A DNA stretch of 5,584 nucleotides from an uncultured Rhodanobacteraceae bacterium (GTDB lineage: Bacteria; Pseudomonadota; Gammaproteobacteria; Xanthomonadales; SZUA-5). The DNA lies in contig CALEZI010000042.1 of NCBI GenBank assembly GCA_937928755.1, forward strand, positions 1-5,584, in the 5' to 3' direction. Within the stretch, counting starts at the first letter, position 1, and every line of letters starts with the position of its first letter. Positions 1-5,584 of this stretch are shown here, one piece after another. The notes beneath the pieces were generated by a model that was not told the DNA's origin, did not search any database, and saw only the letters and a program-made list of their open reading frames with translations. The position numbers and the translations under genes are program-made.

Positions 1-54
<54 letters not shown>

Positions 55-65
55 AAGAGCCGACA

Positions 66-93
66 AGCATAGCGGAACCTTCCGGGATGTCAA
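66..93 (-). promoter_or_regulatory. sigma-70 promoter for the tRNA-Gly gene
   Basis: On the minus strand there is a perfect -35 hexamer TTGACA (88-93), a 16-nt spacer (72-87) and a -10 element TATGCT (66-71). The expected transcription start is near 59-60, leaving a leader of about 6 nt before the mature tRNA 5' end at 54. The spacer contains the inverted repeat CGGAA-GG-TTCCG. The promoter lies fully in the 51-nt gap between the pgsA stop and the tRNA, so the tRNA can be made independently of the upstream genes. No terminator separates pgsA from it, so read-through from pgsA is also possible. This is a sequence match only; the start site is inferred. Confidence 0.8.
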
Positions 94-105
94 CACTTCC
101 GTGCA

Positions 106-690
106 CTATGCTTCTGGACCAAGCACTCGCCATGCCGCGCGCAGGTATTGGCCCGCGGACCACAGCGTCAATGCTGCGGCTACCGCAAGCAACACCAGCC
201 CGATGCTGTAGATCGGCAGACCCCATAGCGGGTCTCGCCACAGCAGCATTGTCAGAGCGGTCATCTGCACGATGGTCTTGATCTTGCCGATGCCGCCTAC
301 GCGCACCAGCGCCCGCTTGCCGAGCTCGGCCATCCATTCGCGCAAGGCCGAGATGCTGATCTCGCGACCGATGATCACTGCACAAGCGATGGCCAGCCAT
401 GGGTGCGGATCGGCCTGCACCACCAGCACCAGTGCGACAGCCACCATCAGCTTGTCCGCCACTGGATCGAGAAAGGCACCAAAACTCGATGCCTGATCGA
501 ATCGCCGTGCAACCCATCCATCCAGCCAGTCGGTCAACGCCGCAATCAGAAACACCATGGCGGCGGCCTTGTGCGTCCATGCCCACGGTGCGTAAAACAG
601 CACGACCAGAACCGGGATGAGCACAATGCGCCCGAGCGTGAGGGCGGTCGCCAGATTCAACGGCATCGCGTTCGATTGAGGTGCGCTCAT
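106..690 (-). CDS. pgsA: CDP-diacylglycerol--glycerol-3-phosphate 3-phosphatidyltransferase (PgsA)
   Basis: Inner-membrane enzyme that joins CDP-diacylglycerol and sn-glycerol 3-phosphate to give phosphatidylglycerol phosphate and CMP, the committed step to phosphatidylglycerol and cardiolipin. The 194-residue product (E. coli PgsA is 182) carries the complete CDP-alcohol phosphotransferase signature: D54, D57-G58, A61-R62, G71, D75 and D79 with the family spacing DxxDGxxARx8GxxxDxxxD. Hydrophobic segments lie near residues 20-35, 42-53, 81-92, 98-108, 139-151 and 158-178, as expected of a polytopic membrane protein. The ATG at 690 is chosen because GAGAG (696-700) lies 5 nt upstream; the in-frame ATG at 666 has no ribosome binding site. 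It begins 15 nt after the uvrC stop, the conserved uvrC-pgsA order, so co-transcription is likely. It ends in TAG. Confidence 0.97.
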   Translation of the reverse strand: MSAPQSNAMPLNLATALTLGRIVLIPVLVVLFYAPWAWTHKAAAMVFLIAALTDWLDGWVARRFDQASSFGAFLDPVADKLMVAVALVLVVQADPHPWLAIACAVIIGREISISALREWMAELGKRALVRVGGIGKIKTIVQMTALTMLLWRDPLWGLPIYSIGLVLLAVAAALTLWSAGQYLRAAWRVLGPEA

Positions 691-705
691 GCAGACTCTC
701 GATGC

Positions 706-2553
706 TCAGCGTTCATGGAACAGGTCGTGAATGCGTTGCGCCAGGGCCCGATCGATGCCCTCGACAGTGCTCAAGTCTTCCACACCTGCGCGCCGAATTC
801 CGTGCAAACCACCAAAAGCCTTCAAGAGTGCCCGCTTGCGCTTGCTGCCGATGCCCGGAATGTCTTCCAGAACCGACTTCTGGCGAGCTTTTGCTCGCCG
901 TCCGCGATGTCCGGTGATGGCGAACCGATGTGCTTCGTCGCGCACTTGCTGGATCAGGTGCAGCGCTTTGGAGCTGGGTCCCGGAATCAATTCGCGCAGC
1001 GAAGGCGCGACAATCAGCGTCTCCTCTCCGGCCCTGCGCTCGGGCCCTTTGGCCACTCCGACCGCGAGAATGTCGCCCATCTTCAGCTCACCGAGCACCT
1101 CGACCGCCTGCCGCAACTGGCCGGCACCGCCATCGATGAGCAACAGATCCGGCGGCTTGCCTTCGCCACGCGCAAGGCGAGCGAAACGTCGCTCCAATGC
1201 CTGCTTCATCGCGGCGTAGTCGTCCCCGGGCGTGATGCCCTCGATATTGAAGCGCCGATAATCGCCCCGCGCGGGGCCCTGCTCATCGAACACCACACAG
1301 GACGCAACGGTTCCCTCGCCCTGGGTGTGACTGATGTCAAAACACTCGATGCGCGCCGGCGCCTGCTCCAGGCCGAGCAACACACGCAGGTCCTCGCGAC
1401 GCGCGCTGAAGGTCGCGTTGGTGGCCAGTTCGGTCTCCAAAGTCGCCTCCGCCGTGCGCATCGCCATGTCGACCCAGCGGGCACGCTCGCCGCGCGGATT
1501 GTCGATGAGGCGGACGCGGCGACCGGATTGGCCGGCAAGTACTTCCTCGACCAGTTCCTGATCGTCGATGGCGTGGCTGAGCAGCAATTCGGCCGGAGCA
1601 GTCTGTTGCGCATAGTGCTGGACAACAAAAGCGCGCAATACTTCGGCCTCGCTGGCATCGCCGAGGAACCGCGGAAAATAGCTGCGGTTGCCCAGGCTCA
1701 TGCCGCCGCGAAAGAACAACACCTCGACACAGGCTTTGCCGTTGCGGCTGCAACAGGCAAGGACATCCAGATCGCCGCGCTCGCCCTGAACAAATTGCGT
1801 GGCCAGAACACGGCGCAACGCCGAAATGCGATCGCGGCATTGCGCTGCGCGTTCGAAATCCAGCTCAGCCGCTGCCCGCTCCATGTCCTGGCTGAGCTGA
1901 TCGATCAACGCAGAACTACGGCCCTCCAGCACCAGCATGGCCTGGTGCACGTCGGCCGCATAGGAATGGCGATCGATCAGATCGACGCACGGCGCGCTGC
2001 AGCGCTGAATCTGGTACTGCAGGCAGGGACGCGTGCGATTGGCGAACACGCTGTCCTCACAGGAACGTAATCTGAACGTCTTGTGCACCAGGTTCAACGA
2101 CTCGCGCACCGCCCACGCGCTGGGATACGGACCAAAATAGCGATCATTTCCGGAGCGTGCTCCACGGTGAAATGAAGCCCGCGGAAAGTCCTCGGCGGTG
2201 CTGACGCGAATCCACGGGTAACTCTTGTCGTCGCGAAGCTCGATGTTGTATCGCGGCCGCAAAGCCTTGATCAGCTGCGCTTCCAGAAGCAGTGCCTCAG
2301 CCTCGGTACGGGTGACCATGACCTCGATGCGGCGCACCTGCATCACCATGCTCGTGATGCGTGCGTCGTGCGCGCCGCGGGCGAAGTAACTCTCCACACG
2401 GGAACGCAGATTGCGGGCCTTGCCGACGTAGAGCACCTGATCGCCATCACCGAGCATGCGGTAGACGCCCGGCTCACCGGTCAGGCTGCGAGCAAACTCC
2501 TTGCCATCGAAATCGGCTTCTACGGGACAGGGGTCGCCAGAATGGCTGGCCAT
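706..2553 (-). CDS. uvrC: UvrABC excinuclease subunit C (UvrC)
   Basis: Dual-incision nuclease of nucleotide excision repair; recruited by the UvrB-DNA complex, it cuts 3' and 5' of bulky lesions. The product is 615 residues (E. coli 610). Domains in order: GIY-YIG nuclease about residues 28-105 (GVY at 29-31, YVG at 42-44, catalytic glutamate E91); a four-cysteine set C165, C177, C185, C189 whose 12/8/4 spacing equals the Fe-S ligands reported for E. coli UvrC; UVR motif that binds UvrB about 216-251; RNase H-like 5' nuclease about 385-545 with D406 (CFDISH), D445 (PGDDY), D474 (LIDGG) and H542 (EAHRF); tandem helix-hairpin-helix about 560-612. No key residue is missing. The ATG at 2553 is used; a TTG directly before it (2556) is possible, since a GGA at 2565-2567 sits 8 nt from TTG and 11 nt from ATG. 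The gene starts 15 nt after the NHL gene's stop. Confidence 0.97.
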   Translation of the reverse strand: MASHSGDPCPVEADFDGKEFARSLTGEPGVYRMLGDGDQVLYVGKARNLRSRVESYFARGAHDARITSMVMQVRRIEVMVTRTEAEALLLEAQLIKALRPRYNIELRDDKSYPWIRVSTAEDFPRASFHRGARSGNDRYFGPYPSAWAVRESLNLVHKTFRLRSCEDSVFANRTRPCLQYQIQRCSAPCVDLIDRHSYAADVHQAMLVLEGRSSALIDQLSQDMERAAAELDFERAAQCRDRISALRRVLATQFVQGERGDLDVLACCSRNGKACVEVLFFRGGMSLGNRSYFPRFLGDASEAEVLRAFVVQHYAQQTAPAELLLSHAIDDQELVEEVLAGQSGRRVRLIDNPRGERARWVDMAMRTAEATLETELATNATFSARREDLRVLLGLEQAPARIECFDISHTQGEGTVASCVVFDEQGPARGDYRRFNIEGITPGDDYAAMKQALERRFARLARGEGKPPDLLLIDGGAGQLRQAVEVLGELKMGDILAVGVAKGPERRAGEETLIVAPSLRELIPGPSSKALHLIQQVRDEAHRFAITGHRGRRAKARQKSVLEDIPGIGSKRKRALLKAFGGLHGIRRAGVEDLSTVEGIDRALAQRIHDLFHER

Positions 2554-2568
2554 CAATCGTCGATTCCG

Positions 2569-3999
2569 TCAACTGGTAATCGGTAGCCGCGCGAGTCGTC
2601 CGGTCTTCAGATCCAGTTTCAGGATCTCGTGCGCATCGGTGTTGGCAATCCATACCGCCTGCTGTGCGACGCAAACGCCCGCCGGGGATTGCATCTTGTA
2701 GTTCAAGTTCAGCGTCTTCAGTTCGCCTTTTGCGATGCCGTATACGCGCAGTTTGTGGTTCAAGGTATCGGCGATCCAGAGCACACCCCGGGCAATGTCC
2801 GCATGCATTGCGGTCGGATGACACATCCGCGCTGCCATCCCCAAACCATCGTTAGCCCCGTCCGAAAACAAACCGCCGGAAACCAGGGTCGATACCTTGT
2901 TGTCGCTGAGTCGGATGCAGCGCAGGGACGAACTCGCGGCATCGAGTACGTAGAGTGAATCGCCATGCACCGCCAACGCGCTCGGTTGCGCGAAACTGCT
3001 GAAGGATCCCGTCCCGTCGACCACGTCCTCGCGTCCGTTGCCGACCACCAGCGACATGGATCCGCGTCCCAGGTCAAGCTGCCAGATCTGATGAGCGCCC
3101 GCCATTGCGATGTACAGCCGATCGTTCAATACGGCAAGATCCAGCGGCGATGCCATCGGCGTTGCGCGAGGTTGCGCAACTTCAGCGCTGACGGGTCGGT
3201 CGCAGGAGCCGTTTCCGGCAAGCGTCTCGACATCCCCGCTGGTCAGTCGAATCCGGCGTATCGCGTGGTTGCCGGTGTCGGCGACGAACATCAGTTCCTT
3301 CCACACCGACAGACCCACCGGGTTGCGAAAGCCAGCTTCCGTTCCGCGTGCATCCCAATGACCGGGATTGCCTGACCCGAACTGCCGGTTGATACGACCA
3401 TCAAATCCCAGCTCGAGCACTCGGTTGTAGCCGGTGTCGGCCACGTAGAGAAAGGACGGAGAAGCGATGATGCGCGTCGGAAAGCGCAAGGGCGCGCGCA
3501 GTTCCGGCTTTGCGGCTACCGGCGCAGCGTCATAGCTGCGACGATCAACCTCGGCCGCCTTGTCGAGTACCTGCTGAATACGCTCCTCGAGTTCGGAACG
3601 CCGACCTTCGCCCGGATAAATGCCGATCAGGCGCGACTCGTGATCGAGCAGCGCCAGTGAGGGCCAGACCTCGATCCCCAGTTGACGCCAGAGTACCCAC
3701 TCGCGATCGTTGGCAACCGGGTGACGCAGATGCCAGCGATTTGCGGTCTTGAGCACAACCTCATCTTCTGCCTCAGCCGGGTGTTTCGGGGTGTGGATCC
3801 CGAGAATCACAAGTCCATCGTGAAACTTCGTTTCCAGTTGACGAAGTTCCTGGGCTTGCTGCTCGCATGCGATGCTTGACCCGGTCCAGAAACTGAGCAG
3901 TACTGCTTTGCCGCGCAATTCGGCCAGACGCACCCGGTCATCGGTGTTGACCCACTTGAGCTCGCCGGGCAGTTCGTTTACGTAAATCTCGCCGCTCAT
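2569..3999 (-). CDS. Thioredoxin-fold / NHL beta-propeller protein (NHLRC2-like), degenerate CxxC
   Basis: A 476-residue protein of unknown cellular role. Residues about 10-150 form a thioredoxin/TlpA-like domain: beta strand AVLLSFW (32-38), active-site loop, strand LVILGIHT (63-70), and the cis-proline segment EVWPSLALLD (P113). Residues about 170-475 hold six NHL-type blades, each ending in a Y/F/W-V/I-A/L-D-x-like motif (near 185, 238, 296, 350, 408, 450), fitting a six-bladed propeller. This order matches animal NHLRC2 and its bacterial relatives. The family's CxxC site here reads S42-I-A-C45, so the first, normally nucleophilic, cysteine is lost and only the second remains. There is no signal peptide or membrane segment, so it is predicted cytoplasmic. 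The ATG at 3999 is chosen over one at 4074 because GGAG (4007-4010) lies 7 nt upstream and the longer start would run into the preceding gene. It starts 19 nt after the kdsB fusion stop and ends 15 nt before uvrC. Confidence 0.88.
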   Translation of the reverse strand: MSGEIYVNELPGELKWVNTDDRVRLAELRGKAVLLSFWTGSSIACEQQAQELRQLETKFHDGLVILGIHTPKHPAEAEDEVVLKTANRWHLRHPVANDREWVLWRQLGIEVWPSLALLDHESRLIGIYPGEGRRSELEERIQQVLDKAAEVDRRSYDAAPVAAKPELRAPLRFPTRIIASPSFLYVADTGYNRVLELGFDGRINRQFGSGNPGHWDARGTEAGFRNPVGLSVWKELMFVADTGNHAIRRIRLTSGDVETLAGNGSCDRPVSAEVAQPRATPMASPLDLAVLNDRLYIAMAGAHQIWQLDLGRGSMSLVVGNGREDVVDGTGSFSSFAQPSALAVHGDSLYVLDAASSSLRCIRLSDNKVSTLVSGGLFSDGANDGLGMAARMCHPTAMHADIARGVLWIADTLNHKLRVYGIAKGELKTLNLNYKMQSPAGVCVAQQAVWIANTDAHEILKLDLKTGRLARLPITS

Positions 4000-4006
4000 G
4001 CGTCCG

Positions 4007-4010
4007 CTCC
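4007..4010 (-). promoter_or_regulatory. Ribosome binding site deciding the NHL/thioredoxin gene start
   Basis: The minus strand reads AGACGGAG followed by 7 nt and the ATG at 3999. The GGAG core is the best Shine-Dalgarno match among the four genes and fixes the start there instead of the in-frame ATG at 4074, which lies inside the preceding coding region. It sits in the 19-nt gap after the upstream stop codon. Confidence 0.75.
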
Positions 4011-4018
4011 GTCTACGC

Positions 4019-5272
4019 TCAAGGTTGCAACCTGCCGGTCGACAAGCACGCTGAAAGCCCGTCAACGCCGGCACGAATCAATGCGAAGCTGCGAGCAAAA
4101 TCGTGCGCAGTTCCGCCATAGGGGTCAGGAACCTCACGATGCCCGCAGCCGACGGCGAAGTCCAGAAGCCGAACCAGCTTGTGCGCGTGACGGCCCGGAC
4201 ATTGTCGTGAGAGATCATCGAGATTGCGGCTATCCAGGGCGACAACCAGGTCAAATTCCTCGAAGTCTGCAGCGCGAACTGGACGAGCGCGATGGCCAGT
4301 CAAGTCGATTCCGTGCTGACGGGCCACGGCGATCGATCCCGGATCAGCCCCAGCGCCCTGGTGCTGGCCGATTGTGCCGGCCGACCTCGTCTCGATCCCG
4401 AGTCCCAGGGCATCGAATCGAGTGGCGGCATACGCTTCGGCCAACGGCGATCGGCAGATATTGCCGAGGCAAACAAAAAGCACTCGCTTCAAATCTCGAG
4501 GTACCTGCGACCTCAGTTCAAGTTCCGCGGCGACGCGAGCGAGGTCTTCCTCAGTATCGACGCCCGGCGGAATCGGCTCGGGCGCCATGCGCACCGCAAT
4601 CGCCATTCCGTTTTCCAATAGTCGAAGTTGCTCCAACGACTCGACCCGTTCCAATTGCGCCTGCGGCAACCTTGAAAAACGTCGCAGTGTCGCTGCGCGG
4701 TAGGCGTAAAGTCCGAGATGGCGAAGCGGCTTTGGCGTTGGAAGTTCGTTGCGCTCGATCGCCCAGCAATCGCGCGCCCAGGGAATCGGAGCCCGGCTGA
4801 AATACAGCGCGCGGAAGGCATTGTCGCAGACAACCTTGACGCAGGACGGGTCGAATACCTCTCGCACCGAAACCACCGGCGTGGCCAAGGTTGCGGCCGC
4901 AGCGCCTTCATCATCGCGCAAAGCGCCGACGACCGCATGCAACGCACTGACCGGCATCAGTGGTTCGTCACCCTGCAAGTTCACAACCACGCAATCGTCC
5001 GGCAAACCCATTGTATCGACCAGTTCCGCCAAACGATCGCTCCCGGTCGCGTGATCGGGCCGCGTCATTGCCACCGTAACACCCATGGCCTGCACCACTT
5101 CCGCGATACGCTGGTCGTCAGTTGCAACAACGACCTCGACGCCGGTCATCAATCGAGCCCGATCGACCACATGCGCGATCAAGGGGCGACCCGCGAGCAA
5201 ACGCAGCGGTTTGCCGGGCAAGCGGCTCGCAGCATAGCGCGCGGGAATGGCAATAATCGTTCGCTCGACCAT
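4019..5272 (-). CDS. kdsB: KdsB (CMP-Kdo synthetase) fused to low-molecular-weight protein tyrosine phosphatase
   Basis: One 417-residue frame holds two complete enzymes. Residues 1 to about 250 are KdsB, which uses CTP and Kdo to make CMP-Kdo for the lipopolysaccharide inner core in the cytoplasm. Visible motifs: IPARYAASRLPGKPL (9-23), ATDDQRI (50-56), MTRPDHATGSDR (69-80), NLQGDEPLMP (98-107), LYFSRAPIPW (156-165), HLGLYAYR (185-192), ESLEQLRLLENG (211-222), PGVDTEEDL (236-244). Free E. coli KdsB is 248 residues. After a linker of about 12 residues, 263-417 is a LMW phosphatase: P-loop VCLGNICRSP with nucleophile C268 and R274, and general acid D383 in PDPY (382-385). In Pseudomonas these are two adjacent genes. 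The frame is continuous and both other frames carry TGA at the junction (4513-4515, 4518-4520). Possible internal starts are TTG (D-L-K, residue 261) and GTG (residue 264), each with a weak ribosome site. The ATG at 5272 has a weak GGA (5282-5284) 9 nt upstream; the N-terminus matches KdsB proteins. Confidence 0.93.
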   Translation of the reverse strand: MVERTIIAIPARYAASRLPGKPLRLLAGRPLIAHVVDRARLMTGVEVVVATDDQRIAEVVQAMGVTVAMTRPDHATGSDRLAELVDTMGLPDDCVVVNLQGDEPLMPVSALHAVVGALRDDEGAAAATLATPVVSVREVFDPSCVKVVCDNAFRALYFSRAPIPWARDCWAIERNELPTPKPLRHLGLYAYRAATLRRFSRLPQAQLERVESLEQLRLLENGMAIAVRMAPEPIPPGVDTEEDLARVAAELELRSQVPRDLKRVLFVCLGNICRSPLAEAYAATRFDALGLGIETRSAGTIGQHQGAGADPGSIAVARQHGIDLTGHRARPVRAADFEEFDLVVALDSRNLDDLSRQCPGRHAHKLVRLLDFAVGCGHREVPDPYGGTAHDFARSFALIRAGVDGLSACLSTGRLQP

Positions 5273-5511
5273 GCTCGGACATCCAATCGCGGAATGCCCA
5301 ATGATCGCAAATAGCGTCCAGTTGATGTCACTGGAAGTGGCGCACGTGGAGGCAATCGCATCCAGCGGGAGCGAACCCGCACCACCGATTCCTCAAAGCG
5401 AGCGCGGCACGGCCAGGTGAACAACGCTGCCACCGAGCACTTTCCAGGCCTGACAGGCCCATGCGGCCGGGCACGGTGCAGACGCACCTGACCACCCACA
5501 CCACCGCAAAG
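5273..5511. other. Spacer between rRNA operon terminator and kdsB; no gene seen
   Basis: About 240 bp with no recognisable coding region. On the minus strand it should hold the promoter and leader of the kdsB operon, but I see no convincing TTGACA/TATAAT pair; the nearest AT-rich stretch is CTATTT about 45 nt before the kdsB ATG, with no good -35. It contains three short perfect inverted repeats: GCGGG/CCCGC (5365-5380), GGCCT/AGGCC (5447-5459) and GGTGC/GCACC (5475-5488). A 111-codon minus-strand frame crosses it and kdsB's start but has no family resemblance and an arginine-rich composition typical of chance frames in GC-rich DNA. Confidence 0.6.
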
Positions 5512-5543
5512 CACAACGCCCAGCCTGTTGGCTGGGCGTTGTG
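5512..5543 (-). terminator. Terminator hairpin of the rRNA operon
   Basis: A perfect 14-bp stem, CACAACGCCCAGCC paired with GGCTGGGCGTTGTG, closed by a 4-nt loop, lies 12 nt after the 5S rRNA 3' end. On the minus strand it is followed by CTTTGCGG, so the U-tract is short. The position just beyond 5S and the strength of the stem make an intrinsic terminator for the rRNA operon the natural reading; how much transcription passes into kdsB cannot be told from sequence. Confidence 0.88.
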
Positions 5544-5555
5544 GTGTTCAAAAGG

Positions 5556-5584
5556 TGCTTGGCGATGACCTACTCTCGCATGCG
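5556..5584 (-). rRNA. rrf: 5S rRNA, 3' end only
   Basis: The minus strand reads CATGCGAGAGTAGGTCATCG followed by CCAAGCA, the conserved 3' part of bacterial 5S rRNA (compare E. coli CATGCGAGAGTAGGGAACTG then CCAGGCA). Only about 29 of ~115-120 nt are inside the window. The 3' boundary at 5556 is set by the expected pairing of GCCAAGCA with the 5' end of the molecule, which lies outside. This places an rRNA operon immediately upstream of the kdsB gene cluster in the same orientation. Confidence 0.93.

Noticed and set aside
403..2070. A 555-codon plus-strand open frame antisense to pgsA and uvrC
   Set aside because: It lies opposite two certain genes, crosses their boundary, is rich in Arg, Gln, His and Ala as expected from antisense reading of GC-rich codons, and shows no family motif.
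3163..3180. Repeated GTTGCGC with the palindrome GTTGCGCAAC inside the NHL gene
   Set aside because: Short, within coding sequence between propeller blades, and easily produced by chance in GC-rich DNA.
4000..4074. Longer NHL/thioredoxin start at the in-frame ATG at 4074
   Set aside because: It would overlap the kdsB fusion by 56 nt, adds an Arg/Cys-rich stretch not like the family, and lacks the clear GGAG that precedes the ATG at 3999.
4081..5314. Plus-strand open frames opposite the kdsB fusion (for example 4081-4800 and 4718-5314)
   Set aside because: They are antisense to conserved motifs of both enzymes and have no family resemblance or ribosome binding site of note.
5179..5514. A 111-codon minus-strand frame starting at the rRNA terminator and overlapping the kdsB start by about 94 nt
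   Set aside because: It begins inside the terminator hairpin flank, has no recognisable domain, is Arg/Pro/Cys-rich, and overlaps a certain gene in another frame.

Overview
This window looks like a piece of chromosome from a GC-rich (about 60% by eye) gammaproteobacterium, possibly a relative of the Lysobacterales/Xanthomonadales. The basis is the order uvrC-pgsA-tRNA-Gly(GCC), which matches the E. coli arrangement uvrC-pgsA-glyW, and a kdsB plus low-molecular-weight phosphatase pairing that is known as adjacent genes in Pseudomonas. The lineage is a low-confidence inference; the class is firmer. All genes lie on the minus strand, so the biological reading order runs from the right edge to the left.

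Reading in that order: the last ~29 nt of a 5S rRNA (the end of an rRNA operon) are followed by a perfect 14-bp-stem terminator hairpin. Then comes a ~240-bp spacer with three small inverted repeats and no clear gene. Next are four tightly packed genes with gaps of only 19, 15 and 15 nt: (1) a single reading frame joining KdsB (CMP-Kdo synthetase) to a low-molecular-weight protein tyrosine phosphatase; (2) a 476-residue thioredoxin-fold plus NHL beta-propeller protein related to NHLRC2; (3) uvrC, the nucleotide-excision-repair nuclease; (4) pgsA, phosphatidylglycerolphosphate synthase. A consensus-like sigma-70 promoter then sits directly after pgsA and drives tRNA-Gly(GCC), whose 3' end runs off the left edge.

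The genes touch outer-membrane lipopolysaccharide (Kdo activation), phospholipid synthesis (PgsA), DNA repair (UvrC) and two less defined roles (the phosphatase domain and the NHL/thioredoxin protein). Their spacing suggests one transcription unit. Most of the window is ordinary housekeeping content. The points worth a second look are the KdsB-phosphatase fusion and the NHL/thioredoxin protein, whose CxxC site has become SIAC and which has no visible export signal. I see no mobile element, CRISPR array, phage gene or defence system.
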